A DNA stretch of 64,000 bases. Origin: Azolla caroliniana (lineage: Eukaryota > Polypodiophyta). Both the position numbers and the translations under genes were made by a program. Below are positions 1 through 10,439 of this stretch, in pieces (position 1 is the first letter of the stretch; every line of letters starts with the position of its first letter). The notes below the pieces were generated by a model, which was not told the DNA's origin, searched no databases, and saw only the letters and a program-made list of their open reading frames with translations. The DNA is taken from NCBI GenBank assembly GCA_043228905.1, contig JBHGNT010000012.1, positions 19,406,001-19,470,000 on the forward strand, written 5' to 3'.

Positions 1-1253
1 GCCCGAGCCACTATCAGGCTCCCTTTGCTGAACTTCATGACACCGTTCCGGATGCTACCCGTGTAGCCTTCATCGTCTAGCCTCCCGGCCGAAATCAGGT
101 TCAGTCGAACCTCCGGAACGTGTCGGACATCCTTCAGCCGCATCTTGCATCCGGTTGATGTCATCAGCCACACGTCTCCTATGCCGGAAATCCGGCATGT
201 ACCTTCATTTCCCATCCGGACACAGCCATGCTCACCGGCTGTGTAGGATGAGAAGTATTTCTTCTCCGGGGTCAGGTGGAACGACGCTCCGGAATCGACC
301 ACCCAGGTCATCTCTTCACCGGCAAGGTTCAGCTCCCTCTCTTCGGTAATGAGCATTATCTCCTCTTCACTTGCCGCGAGTGCCGTCGTTCCTTTCCGAT
401 CCTGCCCTCGCCGATCCGGACCTCTCCGGTCCATGGCTCCCCGGTATGCACCGTTTCTATCCGGTGACTTCTTCGAATCGGTGTCGTCGGCTCCGTTGTC
501 TTTTCGGTAATGCCGGCAATTCTTCCGGAAGTGCCCCGGCTTCCCACAGTGGAAGCATGTGGGTCTTCCTCTTGACTGCGACCGGGTCCCGGACTTCTCC
601 CGTCTTTGCGGACTCCGGTTCCATTGTCTTCCTCGTTCCGATTCGGTAAGCAGCGCCCTCGAGTCGGAGGCCGGTTCTTTATCTCTCCGACGCGCTTCTT
701 CGTTCAAAATACTTGTCTTTACCGTTTGTAGGGACAAGTTATCTTCGGTGCAGGAGGTGCTGAGAGTCACCACCAAGTTCTCCCAGCTTTCCGGCAATGT
801 ACACATCAGAATGATGGCTTGCATTGCATCCTCCAACGGGAACTTGATCGCCGCAAGCTGGTTCACGAATCCCATGAACGTGCTCACGTGTTCCACCATA
901 TTCTCGCCGTCCCGGTACTTGAGGTTCACTATCTTCCTCATCAGGGAGGTCCGGTTCAACGCATTCTTCCTCTCGTAGAGGCCCGACAGCTTCTTCCACA
1001 TCTCATAGGCGTTCGTATCGTTCGCCACATGTTGCAGGACACTTACATCGACATATTGCCGGATCGTCGCTACAGCTTTCCGGTTCAGGAGCTTCCACTC
1101 CGACTCTATTACCCCCTTGGGTATCTCGGCATTGTCGATCGGTTCGTACAGGTCTCGGACGATGAGAAGGTCTTCCATCTTTATCTTCCAGTCGGCGTAG
1201 TTCTGTGAGTTCAACACCATCATGCCCGGAGGCCCACTACCGCCGCCTTCCAT
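1..1253 (-). CDS. Copia-1L gag-protease polyprotein, N-terminal part (runs off window)
   Basis: The frame opens with ATG at 1253, 16 bases past the primer binding site, and stays open to the window edge. The N-terminal 220 or so residues are copia gag (UBN2/DUF4219 type: NYADWKIKMEDLL near the start, then the ESWENLVVTLS block). A CCHC zinc knuckle, CFHCGKPGHFRKNC, lies near 525-570 and would package RNA. An aspartic protease active site, VVDSGAS, lies near 275-300. A GAG-pre-integrase-like stretch follows toward position 1. Basic Arg-rich sequence flanks the knuckle. It is nearly identical in layout to the protein at 63076-64000. The start is chosen because it matches that copy and is the first ATG after the PBS. 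Confidence 0.9.
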   Translation of the reverse strand, partial: MEGGGSGPPGMMVLNSQNYADWKIKMEDLLIVRDLYEPIDNAEIPKGVIESEWKLLNRKAVATIRQYVDVSVLQHVANDTNAYEMWKKLSGLYERKNALNRTSLMRKIVNLKYRDGENMVEHVSTFMGFVNQLAAIKFPLEDAMQAIILMCTLPESWENLVVTLSTSCTEDNLSLQTVKTSILNEEARRRDKEPASDSRALLTESERGRQWNRSPQRREKSGTRSQSRGRPTCFHCGKPGHFRKNCRHYRKDNGADDTDSKKSPDRNGAYRGAMDRRGPDRRGQDRKGTTALAASEEEIMLITEERELNLAGEEMTWVVDSGASFHLTPEKKYFSSYTAGEHGCVRMGNEGTCRISGIGDVWLMTSTGCKMRLKDVRHVPEVRLNLISAGRLDDEGYTGSIRNGVMKFSKGSLIVAR

Positions 1254-1269
1254 TTTCTGTGTTACCGTC

Positions 1270-1281
1270 GCTCTGATACCA
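1270..1281 (-). other. Primer binding site, initiator tRNA-Met type (Copia-1L)
   Basis: Minus strand reads TGGTATCAGAGC, the standard plant copia PBS complementary to the 3' end of initiator tRNA-Met. It lies three bases (AAG) inside the LTR edge at 1285. Confidence 0.93.
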
Positions 1282-1657
1282 CTTTGTTGGGAATCGATGC
1301 TCCGATTAACCTTCACCACTCGGCCACAACCGAGTAGTCGCGAATCAATGCAGCAGAAAATAGGAAACACAGAGAAATACACGATACACAGGGATTAACG
1401 TGGAAAACCCTATACGGGAAAAACCACGGGAGTGCAAGACTCCAAACCAAAACTATGCACAGAGAAATATACAATGGCGAGCTGCAGGGCAACGACCTTG
1501 AGCTCGCTGTCCTCGCCACAGGAGGCGGTAATACACAGAGGCGTCGACCTTTTCGTTTCTCTCTCTCTCTCTCTCTCTCTCTCGGCTGCTCTCACTTCGC
1601 TCTCTCGGCTGAAAACATAAAAATGAGCAACAACAGTAAACTGTTTGCCCTAAGTCA

Positions 1658-1665
1658 TATTTATA
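1658..1665 (-). promoter_or_regulatory. TATA box of the Copia-1L LTR
   Basis: TATAAATA on the minus strand, within the spacer of the inverted arms AAGTCATAT (1652-1660) and ATATGACTT (1669-1677), partly overlapping the first arm. The arrangement is identical in Copia-1R. Confidence 0.65.
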
Positions 1666-1737
1666 CACATATGACTTTCGGGCTATTTACAAATATAGCC
1701 TCAAGGGCCCTTGGCAAACATATTCACAAATATGTCC

Positions 1738-2015
1738 CCGCATCCGGATCTCTCTCCGGGTACATTCATCATCCGGCTCCGTAACCGGGTCTTCGTCATC
1801 CGGCTCCGTAGCCGGGGTCTTCGTCATCCGGGTCCGTAGCCGGGGTCTTCTCTTCGTCATCCGGCTCCGTAGCCGGGGTCTTCATCATCCGGCTCCGTAA
1901 CCGGGTCTTCGTCATCCGGCTCCGTAGCCGGGGTCTACAGCATCCGGCTCCGTAACCGGGTACTCTTCATCCGGCTTCATGCCGGGTACTCTTCATCCTA
2001 CGGTTCCGTAACAGC
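1738..2015 (-). repeat. GC-rich minisatellite inside the Copia-1L LTR
   Basis: About nine or ten units of 26-33 bp built around CATCCGGCTCCGTAGCCGGGG and variants (TAACCGGG, TACTCTT endings) as read on the plus strand. It sits upstream of the TATA box in LTR orientation, in the U3 region. The equivalent array in Copia-1R has about seven units with different spacing. Confidence 0.9.
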
Positions 2016-5000
2016 CTCCGGGCTTGCCGTCATTCATCTCCGGACATCCCATCCGGAGAGACCGAAATCCCAACAAAAACACCAAAGGGTGCATGGGAAA
2101 ATCTGAAGAAGATCTTCCCTGCGAGCACCACAGCCAGGAAGCTTCAGCTCCGACAGGAGTTGAGCAACCTACGACAACGCGATTTGTTGGTGGTTGACTA
2201 TACCTCGAAGATCAAGGACATATGCGACTCCTTAGCTTCCATCGAGGAAAGAGAGATGGTCCAGGTCTGTCTCGGGGGTTTGGCATCGAAGTTCGGGGCG
2301 TTCCGAACTGCTGTGTGTACCCAGGAGAATACGCCGTCCTTTTTCGACTTATAGTTGATGCTCCTAGTAGAGGAGAACCACGTGGGTGCGTCAAAGAGCA
2401 GGCACACCGACAACAAGATGTTGTACACAGAGGGAGATAGGCCCCGTGGACGTGGAGGACGAGGCCAATCGGTGCGCAATGGAGGCGGCCGACGAGATCA
2501 AGGAAGGAGGCACCAAAATGATGCCGACAGCAATTCTGGACCCTCCGGAAACAGTGGGAGTCGAGGCGATGAGAACCGGCAAGGGAAACCCGCCATGGAA
2601 TGCTGGTACTATGGCAAGAAAGGCTACAGGGAGAGTGAGTGCTGGAAAAAGTGTGCCGAGTCGGAGAGGACCGGTTCCGGACATACCGACAAAGGATATC
2701 GGCAGCGATCGCACTACGCCGAAGGATCCGGAAAAGCTGGAAAAGGGTCTGCCTTCGTGACGAGACACGAAGCAAACTCAATGAAGCAAACCACCCCGAA
2801 ATCAGACGAGGTGTGGTACGTCGACTCCGGTGCATCAAATCACATGACGAGCCATAAGGAGTGGTTCTTGTACCTAGAAAAACCGATGCAACTGAAGACG
2901 ACACTCCGCATCCAATCGCGAATGTCAGAGAAGTTCCCTTGAGCCATGTCAGGAAAAAAGGGAAACTCATGAATGTGGTACACGTTCAGACAATCACGAA
3001 GAACTTGGTATCGGTCGGACAGATCGTCGACCAAGGGATGCAGGTCCAGTTTACACACCTCGGGTGCTTCATTGAGGAAGAAGGCCGTGTTATTGCGCAA
3101 GGGCGCAGAGATGGGAGGATGTTCATCCTTGACTCTATTGACGGTGGCACTGCAATGTTTGCGAAGGGAGAAAAAGTCGAGTCGGACATCGACTTATGGC
3201 ACAAGCGGATAGGCTATGTCAACTACCAGCGGCTTCAAGACCTGCAATCGAAACAAGTGGTGTTCGGATTGCCCAAATTTAGTGGCCGGAAGGCACAAAT
3301 TTGTGAAGCCTGCTAGCTTGGGAAGCAACACCGACTTCCTTTCCCCAATGAGCGTAACCGGAGCCGGAACAAGCTCGACTTGATACACTCCGATGTGTGG
3401 GGGCCGACACAAAACGTTAGTCTTGGCGGGAGCCGATATTTCGTCTCCTTCATTGACGACTACACACGGCACACATGGATCTACCTCATCGAGAGGAAGA
3501 GCAAAGTCTTCGATAGTTTCCAGGACCTCAACAGGTTCGTGGAAACGGAAACAGGAAGAAAGATCAAGTGTCTGCGGTTGGATGGCTGAAGAGAATACTT
3601 TTCCATTCAATTCAACGGTTATCTACAACAGATGGGAATTCAACACGAATTCAGTTGTAGATACACGCCGGAGCAAAACAGCGTGGCCGAGAGGAAAAAT
3701 CAGTTGGTTGTGGAAGCGGCACGGGCAATGCTGGAGGAGAAGAGCTTGCCCAAGTTCTACTCGGCCAAGGCGGTAAGGACCGCGGTATACATCCAGAATC
3801 GGATCGGAGACAAAATGTCGGCGCATGAGCTATATTTCAGAACAAAAGTTTTTGGTAGCATTGCGTATGTGCATGTGCCGAAGGAGAAACGGAGGAAGCT
3901 GGACGCAAAGGTCGAGAAATGCATCTTGGTCGGTTACTTGGACGAGCAGAAGGGTTATAAGTGTTATAACCCGTGCACCAAACAAGCGCGCATGAGCCGT
4001 GGCATTGTGTTTGATGAGTTCGTGTCCTGGTACTTGCCTCCGATTCCGTCTCTCAACTCCAATCCGAGCTCTGACAATGAGGTCAGCGAGATTGAGATGC
4101 CTCCGGATGAGCCTAAAATCGGGACCCGCAAAGAGAGTCCGATTTTGTTTCGGTTAAGTGGACCGAATGCACAACTGAGTCGGTTCAACCAGTCCGATGA
4201 AGAGCCGACAAGTAGTGGAGACTCGACCGTGCATTCCCCGCGGAGGAAGCCGAGGAGACAACTTACGCGCAAAGAGAAAGGGAAGAAGAAGGTGTCGGAT
4301 TCTGGGTCGGATAGGAACGAGTCAGACCGACGCGAGTCCGACTCCGAGGGAAGCGGTGACGGGTCTTCAGGAGCGAAGTCCGCATCGGCCGAGAAGACCT
4401 CGACATCGGCTAATGACCAATTATGCCGATCTACCCACCAGAAGAACCCAATTGTGCGGTTTGGATACAACGAGTACATGGCGCATCATTATGCGTACAT
4501 GACCCGTGTAGCGGAAGTGCGTTAGCCGGAGAGCTATGTAGAAGCGGCTAAGGACGCGAATTGGCGCACCACGATGGAGGAAGAGATGCACGCATTGGCG
4601 GAAAACGAGACCTAGGACCCGGTTGACGCACCGAAGGGTGTGAAGCCGATCGGATGTAGGTTGGTGTACAAGGTCAAGTACAACACCGACGGCTCGATCA
4701 ACCGATACAAGGCCCGGTTATTGGCAAAAGGCTACGTGTGGAAACACGGCATTGACTACGATGAGACGTTTGCGCTGGTCGCAAAGATGACGACCGTCCG
4801 TGTTTTGCTCGCGGTAGCTGCGGCAAAGTGGTGGCACTTACATCAGATGGATGTAAAGAATCCATTCCTACAAGGTGAGCTTGAGGAACAGGTGTAAATA
4901 GTACAGCCTCCCGGATTTCACTCCAAAACGAACATGTCGGTAGTGTGCCGATTGAAGAAGTCCCTTTACGGACTGAAGCAAGCCCCGTGTGCCTGGAATG

Positions 5001-5989
5001 CGAAGATCACGCAACAACTGCATCGGATGGGCTTTGCAACATCAAAATCGGTCCGGTCAGTATTTTAGTATATGTTGATGACTTGGTCATCACCGGCGCC
5101 GACCTAGGAGAAATCGACCGCGTGAAGCTCCAGCTTGCGGCATCGTTCGACATGAAGGATCTGGGGGATCTTCATTACTTCCTCGAGATCGAAATGATCC
5201 GTACCCCCGAAGGCATATTGATCAGCCAACGCCATTATGTGCTGAGTATGCTCTTCAAATTCGGGATGGCCGACTGTAAGTCCGTCTTGACTCCTCTGGA
5301 TAGAACCGTCAAGCTTCGCCCCAATTCCGGAAAGGTATGCGACCCGACGAGGTTCCGACAAATTGGTTGAAGCCTTATCTACTTGACAATCACCCGACCC
5401 GATCTCAGTTATCCGGTCGGGGTGATCAGTAAGTTCATGGCACGACCTACCGAGAAGCACCTTCAGTGCGTGCAATGCATACTGCGGTACGTAAGCGGCA
5501 CTAAGGACCGGGGACTGCTATATCGGACCGTTACAGCCTCACAGTTGGTCAGCTACACCGATGTTGATTGGGCTGGCAACGCCGCCGATCGCCGATCCAC
5601 GTCCGGATACGCGTTCTCTCTTGGGAGTGCCGCGATAGCGTGGAGCAGTAAGAAATAACCGACAGTTGCACTGTCGAGCACCGAAGTTGCGTACCGAGGA
5701 GCGGCTGTTAAGGACCTGCAGGAGGAGGTGTCTGATCTGACGATGATCTATTGTGACAACCTCAGCAGCATCCAGCTCGCGAAGAACCCCATTTTCCACG
5801 CACAGACCAAGCATATTGAGGTGCACTACCATTTTGTCCGTGAGCGTGTCCTTTTTGGTGAAGTCAAACTTCAGTATGTTCCGACGGATCGGCAACACGC
5901 CGATATTTTCACCAAGCCTCTTGGTCTGGACAGGTTGCGGCAATTCTCGGGTGCACTTGGGTTGTGCCACCTCGACGTGCCGAACTTAA

Positions 5990-6526
5990 GGGGGAGAGAC
6001 GTCCCGGATGACCACGGAAGGGAGCAGGAAAGGAGCGAAAAAGACCGTGACGCCGAGTCGGATGAAGAATTCGACTTCGGATCGGCTCAAGAAGTTGAGG
6101 GCGGATCCGCAGAAGAGTCTGAAAGCAGACATAAGGGGAGTAGCCGGAAGAAAGGGCCAAAGCCAACCAAGCATGGGGGAGATGACGCCATCAAGGGCGA
6201 GAAGTCCGAAGACGAGTTGGAGACAGCCAACTTGGACGAGAGTGAAAACCAATCAGAGGTAGCTAAGTCGGTTCAGATGTTTGATTCGAATACACTGAAT
6301 CAACCAAGGGCCAAGCGGAAAAGAAGGCAGCAGGAGAAGCGCCAACACTGCGATAGCAAGGGAGCTGTGAAGGGCCGTGGGAACAGACAAGCTGACCGGA
6401 AGGGTCGAAGCGCGCGGAGTCGAACAAGTCGAGGAGTGCGAGCGAGGCGTAGAGCCAGAAGGAACCGGAGCAGTGATCCCGAAGATCCCGAAGAGCCTCA
6501 AGTTGAGCTTAAGGGGGAGTGTTGAG
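5990..6526 (+). other. Charged C-terminal tail of Copia-2A downstream of RNase H
   Basis: After the usual copia RNase H ending (HLDVPNLRG) the frame continues about 175 residues to a stop at 6524-6526, just inside the 3' LTR. The tail is rich in Glu, Asp, Lys and Arg, with basic runs such as RARRRARRNR that resemble nuclear localisation signals. A block DAESDEEFDFGS aligns with DAESNEEFDFGS in Copia-2B, so the tail is an inherited part of this family and not random read-through. No known domain recognised. Confidence 0.7.
6509..6519 (+). other. Polypurine tract of Copia-2A
   Basis: TTAAGGGGGAG immediately precedes the 3' LTR start TGTTGAG at 6520, as expected for second-strand priming. Confidence 0.8.
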
Positions 6527-6937
6527 AGACAAGCTCAACATCGGCCTGATTGGCTGAGCAGGCCGAGGACCGGATCGGTTGGGACCGATCGGTTAGGCCG
6601 AACCGGTGCGTAACGAAAGGTCGTATCGGTGCGTAAACCGAAAGGTCGTTAGAGAGATATTCCTCGTAAGGAAAAGTTTTGGGAGTAAGTGTCGAGGCTC
6701 ATTTATGAGCAGTCATGTATTGTCAATACTTATGTTAGCCCATTGTTAGGGCTTGTATAAAAGGTGCTCACTGAGCACGGTGTATGTACACAGTGTTAGT
6801 TTTTTTTTTAATTGAAGTTCTTGTGTCTACTCTCTCTCTGTCTCTCCTGTGTGTAGTGTGCAAACCTAAGCTTTCCATTAAACCTGCGTTTTCTGTTGTT
6901 TGGTTTCATATATTGCTTCCACACGCCATTCTTTTCA
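6520..6937 (+). repeat. Copia-2A 3' LTR (418 bp)
   Basis: Starts TGTTGAGAGAC; the right edge is set where Copia-3L sequence (AATATGTACATCAT, matching Copia-3R) resumes at 6938. TATA box TATAAAA at 6756-6762. The TGTTGAG start and the sequence around the TATA resemble the Copia-2B LTR (TGTTGAG, TATAAATA), supporting a shared family. The middle is diverged. Confidence 0.85.
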
Positions 6938-9517
6938 AATATGTACATCATGCGTGGGAGGAATTTCATGCTCATTTTCAGCCACATTTTGTTGCAAATG
7001 TTCAGCCATATTTGGTTGGACATTTCGTGCATTTTCAACACTTATTTGATGGAAATTTTCATCCCTTTGAAACTCACTTGGCTCGTCTACATGTCCATGG
7101 TTAAGCGCACCACTTTGGAACAAAGGCATGAGTGTATCAAACACATCTTGTGAGTTAACTGTTGGGTGTTTTTTGCATTCAAGAAAAGGGAAAGCTGAAT
7201 TTTCAGCAAATACCACATTTCGACTCACAATAATTGTGTCTGTCAATGGATGATACAAACAATATCCCTTACTTTCAGCACTATAACCAACAAATATGCA
7301 TTTCTTTGCCTTGTCATCAAGTTTGTGACGTTGTTGTGATGGCACAAGAGCATATGCCAAACAACCAAACACACGCATATGACTAACCATAGGTTTATGT
7401 CCATTCCAAGCCTCATATGGCGTAATGACACTCAACGCTTTTGTAGGGCAACAATTCAACACATAATTTTCACACATAACCGCTTCCATCCAAAACTTGT
7501 TAGGAAGATGCTTTCCTTTAACCATACATCGTGCCATCTCTAAGAGTGTTCTATTCTTGTGCTCTGCAACACCATTTTGTTGAGGTGTATATGGCACCGT
7601 ACATTGATGTAAAATACCTCTTTCATAAAGAAAAGCATTAAACTCATGTGACATATATTCGCCACCACAATCCGTGCATAGAGTCAAGAGCTTATTTGCG
7701 GAAACATTTCCAGCCATAGCAAAAAATGATTTGAAGCAAGAAAAAACTTCATTCTTTGCTTTCATAGGATACACCCATGTATGAAGAGTAGCATCATCAA
7801 TGAAGGTAACAAAATATACATGCTTTCCAAAAGATGGAGTCTTTATAGGACCACACACATCACTATGAACAAGTTGTAATTTTCTTGTAGTGTGTGTATG
7901 ATTATCTTTTGGAAAAGAAGCATGATGCATTTTTCCAAGAATGCAACCTTCACATGCATGTTTTTCAATGGACTCAAGTGTAGGAAACCCAATAACCATA
8001 TCCTTCTTTTGCAAGTGAAGCAAACTATTGAAGTTCAAGTGACCAAAACGAGCATGCCAAAGCTCCATTTCAGCCATGGAAGAAGTATGGACAGCCAAGG
8101 CATTTAGAGAGGCCCTCTTGTATGTATCCAAATGGTACAAGCCATTGCATAATGTACCGGACATGACGATAACATCGACATTGCTATAATTGTGAACCAT
8201 GCACTTATCATCAACAAAATGTACATGAAGTCCGGCTTTGGCAATCAAAGGAACCGAAATTAAGTTCTTCTTGATACTGGGCACATACAATACATTCTTT
8301 AAGATGACAACACCTCCATTTGCAACCGAAAGCTCAATTTCTCCTACTCCAATGATAGGATAAGAGGCATTGTTTGCACACACCACATGTCCACCTTTGG
8401 GTGCATCTTTCAAGGATGCAAAGAAACTTTTGCATGAAGTAATGTGCTTTGAAGCACCACTATCATAGAACCAATCCGAATCAATCTCACTTACAACCAT
8501 ACATTTAGAGTGCAATGATGCATCATAATGATATGTAACAACACATGCCCAATAATCTTGGGCCATGTTGGCCTCATCACTCTTTACACTTGAAACATTT
8601 TTAGAAATGGTCATGCCGGATTCCTTCTTCTTCTCATTGCGCTTAACAAGCTTTCTGCACTCTTCAATCGTATGGCCAACCTTTCGACAATATTTGCATC
8701 TCTTCTTCTTTTGCAAATCACCATCATTAGAGGAATAAGTGAAAGAGGGAGGTTGAGGCTTTGGTTTTGAAGAACCAAAAGCTGAACCATGCTTGCTTTT
8801 TCCTTTTTGTGAGATAGCAAGTGCTTGTGTTCCCTCTATCAAACCACTTCTATTCACTCTAGATTGTTCTTCTTGCAAAAGAAGAGACACAACCTCATCA
8901 AATGCATAAATATCGGTATTCCCTTTTGCAACCAAACGAATAGTAGTAGCAAAGCTTTGAAAAGATTTGGGTAATCCTTTCAACAACGTAGAGACAAGTG
9001 ATGTATTCGAAATGATTTCATCAATGTTTGCCAATTGCTCTTTCAAATCTTTGATGCGTGTCACATACACATCTACCGACTCATTTTCAGCCATATATAC
9101 ATCCTCAAGTTGCTTTCTCAAATATGCAACACGTGCTTCGTTACGCACGGCATACAACGAAGCAAGAGTGTCCCATGCTTGTTTGGACGTAGAGCATGAC
9201 CGAATATGTGGAACTATATGACGCTTCACAGAAAGTGCAATCAATGCATGAGCTTGAGAATCTTTTCCATCCCATCTAAGTTGCTCTTGTGTGGGTGGCA
9301 TAAATGAAGTCATTGTGCTCAAAGATGAACGTGTATCTGTGACAGTAGACTGTGAAGTAGTAGGACCGCCGGGGCGCCGATCTACATCTACCACTATGTT
9401 CCAGAGTTGTTTGGCAACAAGAACATGTTTCATCATGTAGGACCACATTGGATAGTTAGTCCCATCAAGCTTATCTTCAGCTTGAAGTATGCCAAACAAG
9501 TCACCGTTGTTTGCCAT
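6938..9517 (-). CDS. Copia-3L gag-protease-integrase, uninterrupted but 3'-truncated
   Basis: One open frame of about 860 residues starting at ATG 9517, chosen over the upstream TTG because it follows the leader and opens MANNGDLFG as in Copia-3R. Order: gag with the KLDGTNYPMWSYMM motif; zinc knuckle CKYCRKVGHTIEEC near 8650-8700; protease DSGASKHITSC near 8430-8460; GAG-pre-integrase LWHARFGHLNF; integrase core with HSDVCGP, CTDCGGEYMSHEF and PYTPQQNGVAEHKNR; integrase C-terminal region to about 6940. Some conserved residues differ from Copia-3R (CTDCGGE for RTDRGGE, AEHKN for AERKN), which suggests decay in spite of the open frame. The last few codons come from the Copia-2A LTR. Confidence 0.87.
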
Positions 9518-9790
9518 TTTACCAAAGAACAAGAAAGTGGCAAAATCTTACCTCAACAAAATCTGAAATGAGTGCTGAAAATGCAGCTCACAAACTATCC
9601 CGCGGATGGCGATTTTGACTACACGAACGACTTCAAAATGGGGGTAAAACAGCAAGGCACCTGCTGAAAATGAGCTCCAAGTGCTGAAATACACTTCTCT
9701 ATATTTGGAAGTTGATTTGCACAGTAAAAAATGCGCGTGCGCCGCGATGCCGCGACACGGACAACCGAAGATGGAGAGGATGAAAAACTT

Positions 9791-9803
9791 GGCTCTGATA
9801 CCA
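9791..9803 (-). other. Primer binding site, initiator tRNA-Met type (Copia-3L)
   Basis: Minus strand TGGTATCAGAGCC, one base inside the LTR edge at 9805. Same as in Copia-3R. Confidence 0.92.
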
Positions 9804-9804
9804 G

Positions 9805-9930
9805 TGTTGGGTATGTGAGGAAGAGTGACTCATGTATGTGGTAACATGGGGAAAAAACCTCTAGCCAGCACTAGAATAAAAAGTGCCCATGTAAAACTCA
9901 AAGCTACTCGAGGAACACGTAAGTGTAACA
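9805..9930 (-). repeat. Copia-3L 5' LTR with internal deletion (126 bp)
   Basis: Ends TGTTACAC (9930) and CCCAACA (9805). Compared with the 284-bp LTR of Copia-3R it lacks 144 bp between two CACTC motifs plus a second gap of roughly 13 bp. The missing 144 bp include the only TATA-like run (57613-57619 in Copia-3R), so this LTR probably has no core promoter. Confidence 0.85.
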
Positions 9931-10204
9931 TCAACATCATCAAATACAAAAAAGTTAATACCTACAATGAGGTATATATAGATCTCATGTGCAAGGGTGC
10001 ACAAGTGTGAGGATAATATAGGTACAAAAGTGTAAGTCCTATATTAAATGTACTTAGGAGTGGAGGATCTAGAATATCCCACTTAAGTACAAGGTCCTAT
10101 TTAAGGCATTATAGTCAACACTTCTAACTAGATTCTATCTAGGTATCTACGAAGTTACATGGTTGACTAACTAACTAAACTAAGTTGAGCTTGATCTCTC
10201 AACA
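9931..10204 (-). repeat. Copia-2G 3' LTR, partial
   Basis: Starts TGTTGAGAGATCAAGCTC at 10204 and matches the 5' LTR at 13623-13350 almost base for base until it is interrupted at 9930/9931 by Copia-3L. The missing LTR end should lie left of the window. Polypurine tract CAGGGGGCG (minus strand) directly precedes it at about 10205-10213. Confidence 0.88.
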
Positions 10205-10439
10205 CGCCCCCTGAAGCTCAACTGTGAGGCATCCGACATCTGCTTTGGCTTTTGTTGGCTTCGTGTGCTTCCATCCGGCCTTTGGCTTTCTTCGCCGTGG
10301 AAATCTCGGTTCCTCCCCCTCAAGCTGGTGACGAAGGCTCGACTACTTTCATCCATCGTGGGTTATGAGCCACTTCGGTGGAGCTCTTGGGCTCTTGTTT
10401 GGCCGTTACCTTCATCGCGAAGGCATAGTGATGGGCCAT

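Larger units (their letters stand above)
1..2075 (-). mobile_element. Copia-1L: 5' portion of a Ty1/copia LTR retrotransposon
   Basis: Read on the minus strand this is, in order, a 5' LTR (2075 to 1285), a tRNA-Met-type primer binding site, and an open gag-protease frame that runs off the left window edge. The integrase, reverse transcriptase and 3' LTR must lie outside the window. Its outer LTR edge abuts the gag of Copia-2A in mid-codon-frame, so Copia-1L inserted into Copia-2A. A close relative, Copia-1R, occupies the right end of the window on the opposite strand. The open frame and clear LTR structure suggest a fairly recent insertion. Target-site duplication cannot be checked because the other end is missing. 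Confidence 0.93.
1285..2075 (-). repeat. Copia-1L 5' LTR (791 bp)
   Basis: Bounded by inverted termini TGTTGGG (at 2075) and CCCAACA (at 1285), giving TG...CA ends. Contains a minisatellite at about 1738-2015, a TATA box (minus strand TATAAATA at 1658-1665) enclosed by 9-bp inverted arms, and a CT/GA microsatellite at about 1557-1583 in the presumed transcribed leader. It is about 70 bp longer than the LTR of Copia-1R; much of the difference is minisatellite copy number. Confidence 0.92.
2076..6526 (+). pseudogene. Copia-2A gag-pol polyprotein remnant
   Basis: Gag resumes in frame at 2076 (TPKGAWENLKK) and runs to about 2760. The zinc knuckle near 2601-2643 is damaged: CWYYGKKGYRESEC has Tyr in place of the second Cys and of the His. 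Protease VDSGASNHMTSH is near 2820. GAG-pre-integrase covers about 2990-3330, with a stop inside CEAC-stop-LGKQHR. Integrase core covers about 3380-4000, frameshifted near 3590. RT runs about 4640-5380 with YVDDLVI near 5071, and RNase H about 5500-5960 with a short internal deletion. At least six stops or frameshifts break it (for example near 3315, 3587, 4525, 4615, 4897, 5370 and 5657). It cannot make a functional polyprotein. Confidence 0.88.
2076..6937 (+). mobile_element. Copia-2A: degenerate copia retrotransposon, 5' end displaced
   Basis: Plus-strand element with gag, protease, integrase, reverse transcriptase, RNase H, a charged tail, a polypurine tract and a 3' LTR. Its 5' LTR and first gag third are absent because Copia-1L is inserted at 2075/2076; they should lie left of the window. 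Its 3' LTR abuts the interior of Copia-3L, so Copia-2A itself inserted into Copia-3L. Same family as Copia-2B (33464-39412), with many stops and frameshifts, so it is an older, inactive copy. Confidence 0.92.
6938..9930 (-). mobile_element. Copia-3L: copia element split by Copia-2A, RT half outside window
   Basis: Minus-strand copia element: 5' LTR 9930-9805, PBS, then gag-protease-integrase. Its sequence stops at 6938, where the 3' LTR of Copia-2A begins, so the remaining RT, RNase H and 3' LTR should lie left of the window. It inserted into the 3' LTR of Copia-2G; the G-element LTR resumes at 9931. Very similar to Copia-3R on the other strand at 57463-60749. Confidence 0.92.
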
